In this document: piece after piece, positions 5,869 through 11,901 of the stretch | How positions within the stretch are numbered: position 1 is the first letter of the stretch | How the letters are laid out: each line of letters begins with the position of its first letter | From: a virus | IMG/VR virus record: IMGVR_UViG_3300036770_002729 | Span: 1 to 21,598 of that record | Length of the DNA stretch: 21,598 bases | Reading direction: 5' to 3' (one strand) | Translations under genes and position numbers: made by a program | Notes under the pieces: model-generated | Told to the model about the DNA's origin: nothing | Seen by the model: the letters and a program-made list of their open reading frames with translations, nothing else | Databases searched by the model: none

Positions 5869-6777
5869 ATGAATACACAATTACAGCAAATTGCATTGGC
5901 TGAAAAGATGCAAACTAAAGTATTGGCTCTATGGGAAGATAATAAATCGTTGGCTGATATACGAAAGGCTTATGCTAAAAATGCCACAGATACAGAATTT
6001 AATATGCTTATTGAAATGGGTAGAGCTACAGCACTTAATCCTTTTTTAAGAGAAATCTGGCTTGTTAAATACGGTAACGGCGCAGCACAAATATTTATCG
6101 GTCGAGATGGATATAGAATAGCAGCGCAACGCCAACCAGATTATGATTATCATTTGGTTGATGCAGTATATAGCAATGACAAATTCCAAATGTGGAATGG
6201 AGAAGTGCAACACCAGTATGAAATAGCTAACAGAGGTCACTTAATTGGTGCGTATTGCGTGGTAAAACGTAAATCAGCGTCACGTACAATGTATGTCTAT
6301 GTTGAGCTTACAGAATATGACTTAAAGCAAGGGTTATGGAAAAGTAAGCCTGCAACAATGATTAAGAAAGTTGCTGAAGCACAAGCTATAAGAATGGCAT
6401 TTCAATCCACATTTGCAGGAACTTATGCTGAAGAAGAACTTCCGGAAAGCAAGTCAAAAATACCAGAAGATAAACCAGTGGCAGGCAATGTTTACGATGC
6501 TCAGGTTGTTAAATCTGAAGTGGTAATGATAACTGAAGAACAAGTTACTAAAATTGATGACTTAATGATGCTTGGCGATATATCATATGAACGTATTATT
6601 GACGCAATTAAAAAGTTTTATAAAAAAGATTCGCTATCAAAATTAACTGCATTTGAGGCTGATAATTTTATAACAAGATTAGAAAAAAGGGTTCAGAATG
6701 AGCTTTCTCAGAATAATGATGTTAAAGGCGTTGTTGAACATACTGAAGCATCAACAGATGAGAGCGAAGAATCCTAA
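5869..6777 (+). CDS. bet: Bet/RecT-family single-strand annealing protein
   Basis: A 302-residue protein of the phage Bet (RecT superfamily) annealing proteins. Diagnostic segments are NPFLREIWLVKYG (57-69), IFIGRDGYRIAA (75-86) and the WKSKPATMIKKVAEAQAIRMAF core (157-178). It would coat the 3' single-stranded tails made by the upstream exonuclease and anneal them to complementary strands. The annealing domain ends near 190. The remaining 110 residues are a linker, a small helical region and a Ser/Glu-rich acidic tail, making it longer than lambda Bet (261). Its ATG directly follows the TAA of the exonuclease gene, with AAAGGTG as ribosome site, so the two are probably made together. Confidence 0.92.
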   Translation: MNTQLQQIALAEKMQTKVLALWEDNKSLADIRKAYAKNATDTEFNMLIEMGRATALNPFLREIWLVKYGNGAAQIFIGRDGYRIAAQRQPDYDYHLVDAVYSNDKFQMWNGEVQHQYEIANRGHLIGAYCVVKRKSASRTMYVYVELTEYDLKQGLWKSKPATMIKKVAEAQAIRMAFQSTFAGTYAEEELPESKSKIPEDKPVAGNVYDAQVVKSEVVMITEEQVTKIDDLMMLGDISYERIIDAIKKFYKKDSLSKLTAFEADNFITRLEKRVQNELSQNNDVKGVVEHTEASTDESEES

Positions 6778-6839
6778 AAAATGGGCGCAAATTGAAATAA
6801 AAAAAATAATAATTTTTATAAAAATAACGGAACTCAATC

Positions 6840-7250
6840 ATGTTAAACGAAGTTACAATCATAGGGCACGTTGGAAACATTGAATCAAAAACATTACCGA
6901 GTGGTAGTGCTATGACAAAATTATCAATTGCTGTCAAAGATGGATGGAAAGATAAACAAGGAGAATGGCAAGAAAAGACTACTTGGTTCGGAGTGCAAAC
7001 TTATCAAAAGCTTGCTGAAATCATTGTCAAAAAAACTTCAGTTGGCAACTTAGTTTACGTGAAAGGTAAGATGCAGCCCAACAAATACACTGATAAAAAT
7101 GGTGTAGAGCATAACATTACTAATATCATTGTTAATGAGTTTAAAAATCTTACGCCAAAAAGCCAGCGTGAAGCTTCACAACCAAATGAAAATCGTGGTA
7201 ATGTAAAAGAGCCAGAGATAGTAAGCTTTGATGATGACATCCCTTGGTAG
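6840..7250 (+). CDS. ssb: Single-stranded DNA-binding protein
   Basis: A 136-residue SSB. The OB fold covers about 1-108 (MLNEVTIIGHVGNIES, LSIAVKDGW, TTWFGVQTYQKLAE, GNLVYVKGKM), followed by a short polar linker and the acidic tip SFDDDIPW. The tip matches the bacterial SSB tail that recruits repair and replication partners, but ends in Trp where DDDIPF is usual. It protects single-stranded DNA during replication and recombination. It follows the Bet gene after 62 bases of very AT-rich sequence that may hold its own weak promoter (TTGAAA 6792-6797, TATAAA 6817-6822, but 19 bases apart). The ribosome site is weak (GGA). Confidence 0.92.
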   Translation: MLNEVTIIGHVGNIESKTLPSGSAMTKLSIAVKDGWKDKQGEWQEKTTWFGVQTYQKLAEIIVKKTSVGNLVYVKGKMQPNKYTDKNGVEHNITNIIVNEFKNLTPKSQREASQPNENRGNVKEPEIVSFDDDIPW

Positions 7251-7265
7251 TTAAATCGTCCCTAA

Positions 7266-7292
7266 GCTACTCGTGCACTCCTCACGGGTAGC
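7266..7292. terminator. Hairpin between convergent operons
   Basis: GCTACTCGTG (7266-7275) and CACGGGTAGC (7283-7292) form a ten-pair stem with one G-T pair around a seven-base loop. It lies between the end of the SSB gene (7250) and the end of the leftward nuclease gene (7295). TTTT occurs only after a short gap on the plus strand (7301-7304), and no clear T run follows on the minus strand, so it may be a weak two-way terminator or need Rho. Confidence 0.6.
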
Positions 7293-7294
7293 GT

Positions 7295-7636
7295 CTAAGT
7301 TTTAAGGTAATTTATAATCGCCTCAATTGCTGCATCCGCGCCCCATATTACTTCTGCATAGTAACCTTTATCTTTTAAACGTTGTATAAAATTACTTTGC
7401 GCAGGAGTAGGTTTATTCTTGCCCCATTTAAGCTCTATAAAACAGCCGTGGTACGTTTTTGTTGGATAAGGTATAAATATGTCAGGGGTTCCAGGACGCA
7501 AGCCCATACGCTTGTATAATCGCCCTAGAATTAAACTACGCTTACCCTCATTGGGTATGCTAAAGGCCAAGTCTTTTAACTCATAATGCAAGTTAATCCA
7601 GTTGAACAATTTTATCTGTTCGTCACGCTCAGCCAT
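7295..7636 (-). CDS. VRR-NUC domain nuclease
   Basis: A 113-residue protein that is nearly a bare VRR-NUC domain of the PD-(D/E)XK nucleases. It shows IPNEG (27-31), RMGLRPGTPDIFI with Asp52, FIELKWGKN with Glu68 and Lys70, and TPAQ with Gln80. In other phages such single-domain proteins are thought to act on branched or recombining DNA; the domain also occurs in FAN1. Its ATG shares one base with the TAA of the endolysin gene (TAATG), so translation is probably coupled and the own ribosome site is poor. Finding it as the last gene of a lysis block is notable. Assignment to the domain is firm, the exact substrate unknown. Confidence 0.88.
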   Translation of the reverse strand: MAERDEQIKLFNWINLHYELKDLAFSIPNEGKRSLILGRLYKRMGLRPGTPDIFIPYPTKTYHGCFIELKWGKNKPTPAQSNFIQRLKDKGYYAEVIWGADAAIEAIINYLKT

Positions 7637-8175
7637 TAACTTACCGCTCTTTTTAACCAGCCTTTAAGAAACTTTGAAAAGGTAGCATTTTTTTCTACTA
7701 AGCTTAAATAGAACTGTACGCACTCATAGCGCAATGCAGAGATTAGTTCTTGACTGGAAATAGTATCAATTGCAATCATGCTTGCAGGGCCTAACTTGCC
7801 ATCAACATCTAAGCTTTTCCCGCACGCATTACAAGCACGTTGTAATAACTTAGCTGCCTGAGTCAAGCCCATGTTTACAGACATATCAAATAACTTTGCA
7901 GCAAGTTCATTTGATGCTATTGAGTCACATTTTTGCTTTTTCCAGAAATGCTCAAAATAGATTTTTTTGGCATCGTCAAGAGTAAGGCCACGGATATCAG
8001 CCGCATCAACTTTGCCATCATTATTAATGTCAACCCAGTCAAAACCCTTATAAACATCTTGCAGAAACCGCAAACTAACACCAAAATTAGTAGCGCCACC
8101 CGCATCACCTTTAACATCATTGTAACCGCCTTCATGTTTTATTGTTTTTTTAAATGCTAGCTCAAAATCAGCCAT
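7636..8175 (-). CDS. GH108 N-acetylmuramidase endolysin
   Basis: A 179-residue endolysin. MADFELAFKKTIKHEGGYND carries the glycoside hydrolase 108 signature, with Glu15 as the expected catalytic residue. Residues 49-60 (DINNDGKVDAAD) form a dockerin/EF-hand-type calcium loop. LAAKLFDMSVNMG (91-103) belongs to the core, and about 110-175 is the peptidoglycan-binding part (LDVDGKLGP). It would cleave the glycan backbone of the host wall. The frame is open to 8280, but ATG 8175 has AAGGAG upstream and begins the conserved domain, so I start there. It overlaps the end of the DUF1353 gene by eight bases. There is no signal peptide, so release needs a holin or similar, and none is evident here. Confidence 0.9.
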   Translation of the reverse strand: MADFELAFKKTIKHEGGYNDVKGDAGGATNFGVSLRFLQDVYKGFDWVDINNDGKVDAADIRGLTLDDAKKIYFEHFWKKQKCDSIASNELAAKLFDMSVNMGLTQAAKLLQRACNACGKSLDVDGKLGPASMIAIDTISSQELISALRYECVQFYLSLVEKNATFSKFLKGWLKRAVS

Positions 8176-8692
8176 GATTACTATTCTCCTTGCTGTAATA
8201 TTCTTTTTCTTTTTGTACAACAATTTCCTCACAAACACTGTTTTCAGTAAAATGTGACCTGCCGAATATACGAACTGCAATATACATTTTTAAACTTGAA
8301 TATAACGAATTGCCTTCATTACGCAATAACCAAAAAAACATGTCATCAATTTCTTTTCTTGTTCTTTTTTCAGGACAACTGTAATTATAGTCATGCCAAA
8401 TAGATGGATATACAAACGATGATTTATATGGCGCATCAATAAACCACAGCGCTTTTGGTATACTTGCAAAATCTGTGCGGTAGAAAGCAGGAACAACACT
8501 TGATTCTTTGTTGATATTATAAATAGTATCTTCAGTGGTTAAATAATCATATTCTTGATAGGGAAATAATGGGCTTTTTTCAATCACATCAACTTCATAA
8601 GTTTCTATTTCTTGAAACATCATTGCACACCCAAAGTATGTAATGATTAAAATCCCTAATGTTATTACCATAGCATTTTTTATTTTAGACAT
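8168..8692 (-). CDS. DUF1353 family protein with membrane anchor
   Basis: A 174-residue protein. The N-terminal 8-25 (MVITLGILIITYFGCAMM) is a membrane segment, with Cys22 in a poor lipobox-like context. The rest resembles DUF1353 phage proteins: VPAFYRTDFASIPKALWF (67-84), then YPSIWHDYNYSC with the conserved His-Asp, then KEIDDMFFWLLRNEG. The biochemical activity of DUF1353 is not established to my knowledge. Many relatives lie next to phage lysis or tail genes, and the anchor suggests action at the inner membrane or periplasm. AAGGGTG precedes the ATG. Only 16 bases separate its start from the terminator hairpin of the late operon. It could assist lysis, but it lacks normal holin or spanin form. 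Confidence 0.75.
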   Translation of the reverse strand: MSKIKNAMVITLGILIITYFGCAMMFQEIETYEVDVIEKSPLFPYQEYDYLTTEDTIYNINKESSVVPAFYRTDFASIPKALWFIDAPYKSSFVYPSIWHDYNYSCPEKRTRKEIDDMFFWLLRNEGNSLYSSLKMYIAVRIFGRSHFTENSVCEEIVVQKEKEYYSKENSNHG

Positions 8693-8708
8693 TTTTCACC
8701 CTTATATT

Positions 8709-8730
8709 AAAAAACCCCATTTTCTGGGGT
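8709..8730 (-). terminator. Rho-independent terminator of the late operon
   Basis: ACCCCA (8714-8719) and TGGGGT (8725-8730) form a six-pair GC-rich stem with loop TTTTC. Read leftward, the stem is followed by six Ts (8709-8714 as As on the plus strand), the classic form. Rightward it is followed by CTTTTT, so it works both ways in principle. It closes the late operon 8 bases after the stop of the gene at 8738-9424. Confidence 0.88.
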
Positions 8731-8737
8731 CTTTTTA

Positions 8738-9424
8738 TTATGGGGTTAATGTTAATGCTTGCCAAGCAAAAACAGAAGCTCCAGGGTCGCCAGAGCATAA
8801 AACAGTAATGGTATTAGCAGTTGGTGTTACTTTTTGAATTTCTACAGGGTTAGCACTTGATTCAATAGCAACAAATGCTAAATCTGTAGCAGCTGCACCA
8901 GTTGCTGTAATTGTAACAGTTGCAGAGCCGCCAGCCTCGTTGTGTTTGTTTGCATATTTCACAACAGCAGCAGGTTGTAATGCAGTTTCTAGTTTTGCTT
9001 TAGTTACAGCCGCGTTGATGATTTTTGTAGTGGTTACTGCGTTAGCTGCAATTGTTAATGCACCCGATGATGCTATTGTCGCATCCCCAGACATCGAAAC
9101 TGCTGTCGCTACTCCCGCACCGTTTCCCACCAAGATATTTGCAGTAGCTAAAGGTAAAGTGGTGCTTGAAGCAACCAAAGACCAGTTACCGGAGCTATAG
9201 CTGATTTCAAGCCATGCTACTTGTACGCTTGTAGCACTTGGAGATGATTTGATAGTTACTAACGCCATATCTGATTCTTTGAGACTAGCGCCTTCTTGTT
9301 GGGCTTTATTTAAGTAGCCAGTAGTAGTTACAGTTGCTAAAGTGTCATTGGTGTCAATGTAGACTACGCGAGGATTTACACCCACAAGTCCAGTTACAGA
9401 TGTTACAATATTTAAAATTGCCAT
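8738..9424 (-). CDS. Virion structural protein with fibre-like repeats
   Basis: A 228-residue Ala/Thr/Ser-rich protein. Residues 1-90 are a compact N-terminal domain (IVTSVTGLVGVNPRVVYI, then NKAQQEGASLKESDMALV). About 95-145 (GNGAGVATAVSMSGDATI, then ALTIAANAVTTTKI) is the repeat style of trimeric tail-fibre shafts. The last 85 residues are a beta-rich domain ending FAWQALTLTP. It is probably a tail or capsid-surface appendage, not an enzyme. AAGGA, lying in the last codons of the upstream gene, serves as its ribosome site. It is the last gene of the late operon, directly before the terminator. Confidence 0.7.
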   Translation of the reverse strand: MAILNIVTSVTGLVGVNPRVVYIDTNDTLATVTTTGYLNKAQQEGASLKESDMALVTIKSSPSATSVQVAWLEISYSSGNWSLVASSTTLPLATANILVGNGAGVATAVSMSGDATIASSGALTIAANAVTTTKIINAAVTKAKLETALQPAAVVKYANKHNEAGGSATVTITATGAAATDLAFVAIESSANPVEIQKVTPTANTITVLCSGDPGASVFAWQALTLTP

Positions 9425-9427
9425 GAT

Positions 9428-9595
9428 TTATTTTCCTTTTTTGCGCGCCATACGGATATTATCAACCAAATTCGGATACTTTCTGCCCGCAGCTTTAGCA
9501 GCAGCCTTTGCAGCCGTTTTCTTCTTTGGTGATAGTGGTTTAGGTTTGCCAAGTTTTGCGGGTCTTGGCTTGTCCCAAATTTCTTTGTGTGTCAT
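9428..9595 (-). CDS. Tiny Lys/Ala-rich basic protein
   Basis: A 55-residue protein starting MTHKEIWDKPRPAK. It is strongly basic: a Pro/Lys segment (PAKLGKPKPLSPKKK), an Ala/Lys helix (TAAKAAAKAAGRK) and the end VDNIRMARKKGK. The composition recalls histone H1 tails, so binding to DNA or RNA is a fair guess, but no family was recognised. Evidence that it is real: the frame is complete, its ATG overlaps the TGA of the upstream gene (ATGA), and it fills the gap to the next gene, leaving only three bases. It is conserved-looking rather than random, being short but tightly placed. Confidence 0.7.
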   Translation of the reverse strand: MTHKEIWDKPRPAKLGKPKPLSPKKKTAAKAAAKAAGRKYPNLVDNIRMARKKGK

Positions 9596-9855
9596 TTGCA
9601 ATCCCATTTTCTAAGTGCTAATGCTTTGCGTGTTGGTCTGCCTTTTTCATCCTTCATGGCTCCTTTAACGCCAGACATTCGGGCGCAAAAAGATGACCTG
9701 CGGGCGGCTGCCTTTGGTGATTTCTTGGCTTGCTCAGCACTTACTGGTGGTTTCAAATTCATGCCTTGAGCTTTGGCTGATGCACGACCTTTAGCGTTCA
9801 ATCCACCTGATTTTGCCTTACCCTCTTTGCGTTGCCATGCTGGAGTTTTCGCCAT
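9592..9855 (-). CDS. DUF6321-like basic phage protein
   Basis: An 87-residue basic protein starting MAKTPAWQRKEGKAK. The C-terminal half (SSFCARMSGVKGAMKDEK, then GRPTRKALALRKWDC) is a motif I know from small phage proteins annotated as DUF6321, and the N-terminal half (GGLNAKGRASAKAQG) matches too. No activity is known to me; the basic, Gly-rich nature suggests nucleic-acid contact or packaging in the virion. An upstream ATG at 9876 has no ribosome site, while GGTGG stands six bases before 9855. The gene starts one base after the preceding stop and is coupled by ATGA to the next. Confidence 0.8.
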   Translation of the reverse strand: MAKTPAWQRKEGKAKSGGLNAKGRASAKAQGMNLKPPVSAEQAKKSPKAAARRSSFCARMSGVKGAMKDEKGRPTRKALALRKWDCK

Positions 9856-9856
9856 A

Positions 9857-10102
9857 TCATCCACCCAAAGAATCATGAATCAGTTTTAGAGAATCCACAT
9901 CAGGACAAGTATTAATATCATTTTTAATTGCTGTGTACTTTTCACGAATCTTTACTCGCTCTGCTTCGGCCGCGTCATGGTCATCACCTGGAATCTGTAA
10001 TGCGATTACAGCATCAAATGGCTTAAACTCTTCCGCTCTAACTTCTCTGCGTTTTGCGTGAGTAATTTCTTTTGCTTTGTCTAAATTAATTACAATACTC
10101 AT
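9857..10102 (-). CDS. Small helical protein beside fibre genes, possible assembly chaperone
   Basis: An 81-residue protein: MSIVINLDKAKEITHAKRR, then EEFKPFDAVIALQIPGDD, then a long charged helix (HDAAEAERVKIREKYTAIKND) and a short end. This form is typical of small proteins encoded beside phage tail-fibre genes, several of which are called tail assembly chaperones. That role is an inference from resemblance and place. I start at 10102, not 10117, because GGAG lies nine bases before it and its ATG overlaps the stop of the preceding gene (ATGA). Confidence 0.7.
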   Translation of the reverse strand: MSIVINLDKAKEITHAKRREVRAEEFKPFDAVIALQIPGDDHDAAEAERVKIREKYTAIKNDINTCPDVDSLKLIHDSLGG

Positions 10103-10296
10103 TCTTGATACTCCCATGCATTTCTAAAAGTTCTATCTTGTGGTAATTCGCTAACATCAATGATTTTGTATTCAATGCCTTGGGGAACATCCTTAATGGC
10201 TATTTCTTCAATTGTCATTGTCTCCAAAGCCTCTAATGAAGGAATTATTATACTTACACTGCCATTAGGATTTTTATAAATTATTCTTTCGTTCAT
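10099..10296 (-). CDS. Small fibre-associated phage protein
   Basis: A 65-residue protein from MNERIIYKNPNGSVSIIIPS to DRTFRNAWEYQE. The pattern (Asn/Gly turn, strand ending in Pro, EEIAIKDVPQG, YKIIDVSELPQDRTFRNAWE) is one I recognise from small proteins near phage tail-fibre genes, where it usually precedes or follows a helical partner like the one encoded next. It has no assigned function that I can name. GAGGAG five bases before the ATG decides the start over 10332; that ribosome site overlaps the stop of the fibre gene upstream. Confidence 0.7.
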   Translation of the reverse strand: MNERIIYKNPNGSVSIIIPSLEALETMTIEEIAIKDVPQGIEYKIIDVSELPQDRTFRNAWEYQE

Positions 10297-10306
10297 AATT
10301 ACTCCT

Positions 10307-10852
10307 CTACTGATTTCCAAAGCATGCAACACCTACTATTGAAGAGTCTGCAAAAAGACCAGCGAAAGTCGTAGTTGCTATTCTTACAGCGGTTGTAGTT
10401 GGTGCTACGTAAAAATATGAACCCGAGCCATTATTGCCAGCATATGCGAAAAATACCCTTGAACCTGCTGTGTCAGCAGAAGTTCCAGAAACCGCATAGT
10501 TAGCCGAACTAAATGCCGTAGTAAAATTTATTGTATAATCTCCAGTATTGTTATCTGTGATTGACGTAACATTGAATGAGGTATTTATTGCAACCGTGCC
10601 TGTGCCATTAAAATTCACCCATGCTTTAGCTGCTCCAGTACTAGCTGCATTGGCTTGAAACGTAGGTAACGCCCCTGCGCCATTACTGGTAAGTAACTGT
10701 CCAGATGTTCCTACTGATGCAATAGATTGCAAATTTCCTGTAGATGTTGTCCCTCCACACACTACGGCATAAGCGGTTGTACTAGTTAATCCGCTTCCAC
10801 CCTGCGCAACTGGCAAAGGGACGGGTAGTTGTGATGTAAATCCTTGTGACAT
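10307..10852 (-). CDS. Short tail-fibre protein with shared adaptor module
   Basis: A 181-residue protein. Residues 9-67 are a Gly/Ser/Thr-rich module (GGSGLTSTTAYAVVCGG, then SIASVGTSGQLLTSNGAGAL) shared with the products at 10862 and 11902. Residues about 73-181 form a beta-rich end domain (AWVNFNGTGTVAINTSFNV, then TGDYTINFTTAFSSANYAV), a type known from distal ends of phage fibres. I read it as a small receptor-binding or structural fibre protein. It begins MSQGF like its neighbour at 10862, suggesting duplication of the gene start. AAGGAT precedes the ATG. Confidence 0.75.
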   Translation of the reverse strand: MSQGFTSQLPVPLPVAQGGSGLTSTTAYAVVCGGTTSTGNLQSIASVGTSGQLLTSNGAGALPTFQANAASTGAAKAWVNFNGTGTVAINTSFNVTSITDNNTGDYTINFTTAFSSANYAVSGTSADTAGSRVFFAYAGNNGSGSYFYVAPTTTAVRIATTTFAGLFADSSIVGVACFGNQ

Positions 10853-10861
10853 AATTTATCC

Positions 10862-11560
10862 TTAACCAAAATAAGTTATATTTGCACTTCCAGCATTAAA
10901 GGTACCACCGCCAGATTGACCAATGTACACATCAGTTAATGCATTAGTACATGTTAAATAACCACCCGTGGATGAGCCTTTAGCACTTGTTCCGCCAGTT
11001 ACACCACCACTAATTGTCCAGGTATTATTAGTGTTGTCACTTAATGTTAAAATAACTGTGCCAGTAGCTGGTGTCGAAGCCGTATAAGTATTTGATTGTT
11101 GTATTACAAAATACCCTGTATTTGTAGAACCGTTAACAACATTTCCTGAGACTCCAGACCAACAGGCCGAAACATAACTAGATGTGATTTGGCCTCCGCT
11201 TGTGCCCAATCTTACCCAAAGGTCTCCAGCTAAAGAGCACGCTAACCCCATAAAATTAATGTAAATTATTTTAGCGGTTGATGGTATGCTAGAAAATTGG
11301 ATTGAACTACCTCCGCTACCTGTTGCACTTACTGTTACAGGACTAACAGAAGCAGCCTGAAACGTCGGCAACGCCCCTGCGCCATTTGATGTCAAAACCT
11401 GACCACTAGTACCGACACTTGCAATACTTTGTTCTGCACCAGTGCTTGTAGTGCCACCACATATTACTGCATAGGCTGTAGTCGATGCTCTACCTGAACC
11501 GCCATCGCTTACTGGCAACGGCAACGTAATTGTTTGTGGATTTACAAAACCTTGTGACAT
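10862..11560 (-). CDS. Short tail-fibre protein, same adaptor with a different end domain
   Basis: A 232-residue protein. It starts MSQGF, and residues 11-69 repeat the adaptor module almost residue for residue (STTAYAVICGGTTSTG, then SIASVGTSGQVLTSNGAGAL). Residues about 75-232 are a separate beta-rich domain with many Ser, Thr and Gly (FMGLACSLAGDLWVRLGTSG, then TGYFVIQQSNTYTA), unrelated by eye to the end of the product at 10307. This suggests a common base with exchanged tips. TAGGAG lies upstream of the ATG. It is probably a virion surface protein; whether it binds a receptor cannot be read from sequence. Confidence 0.75.
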   Translation of the reverse strand: MSQGFVNPQTITLPLPVSDGGSGRASTTAYAVICGGTTSTGAEQSIASVGTSGQVLTSNGAGALPTFQAASVSPVTVSATGSGGSSIQFSSIPSTAKIIYINFMGLACSLAGDLWVRLGTSGGQITSSYVSACWSGVSGNVVNGSTNTGYFVIQQSNTYTASTPATGTVILTLSDNTNNTWTISGGVTGGTSAKGSSTGGYLTCTNALTDVYIGQSGGGTFNAGSANITYFG

Positions 11561-11568
11561 AGTAACTC

Positions 11569-11898
11569 CTACGTATTTTCAACGCCAAAAATATTAAAAG
11601 AAAGTGTCGCTAAAGTATTATATACACGTATAACGTCCCCGCTTCCAAGGGTAATCCCGATTGTGGTTGCAAACGTGTTGTTACCAGGTATTGCAATATC
11701 GTAGTATAAATACTGAGCTGCCGTATCAGCTGCACCATTTACAGCCACACTAACCCTAAAACTTGTTGCTGTAGCACTTTGATTTGCTACTGTAATTGTA
11801 GATACTGTTGCTGTAGTTGCAGCAGGTACAGTATAAGCATCTGTTAATGTTGTTGCACTTGGCTTGCTTTGAGCAAGCACCTTGTAAGTTGTCGCCAT
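11569..11898 (-). CDS. Small beta-rich virion protein
   Basis: A 109-residue protein starting MATTYKVLAQSKPSATTLT. It looks like a single beta sandwich: VPAATTATVSTITVANQSA, then SFRVSVAVNGAAD, LYYDIAIPGNNTFATTIGI, and GDVIRVYNTLATLSFNIFG. Proteins of this size and pattern are common in phage late operons as decoration or fibre-associated proteins, usually of unknown role. A similar layout (N-terminal lead, then strands, then GDxIxL) is seen in the 122-residue product at 15056. It sits between two fibre genes with gaps of eight and three bases. Confidence 0.7.
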   Translation of the reverse strand: MATTYKVLAQSKPSATTLTDAYTVPAATTATVSTITVANQSATATSFRVSVAVNGAADTAAQYLYYDIAIPGNNTFATTIGITLGSGDVIRVYNTLATLSFNIFGVENT

Positions 11899-11901
11899 AT
11901 T

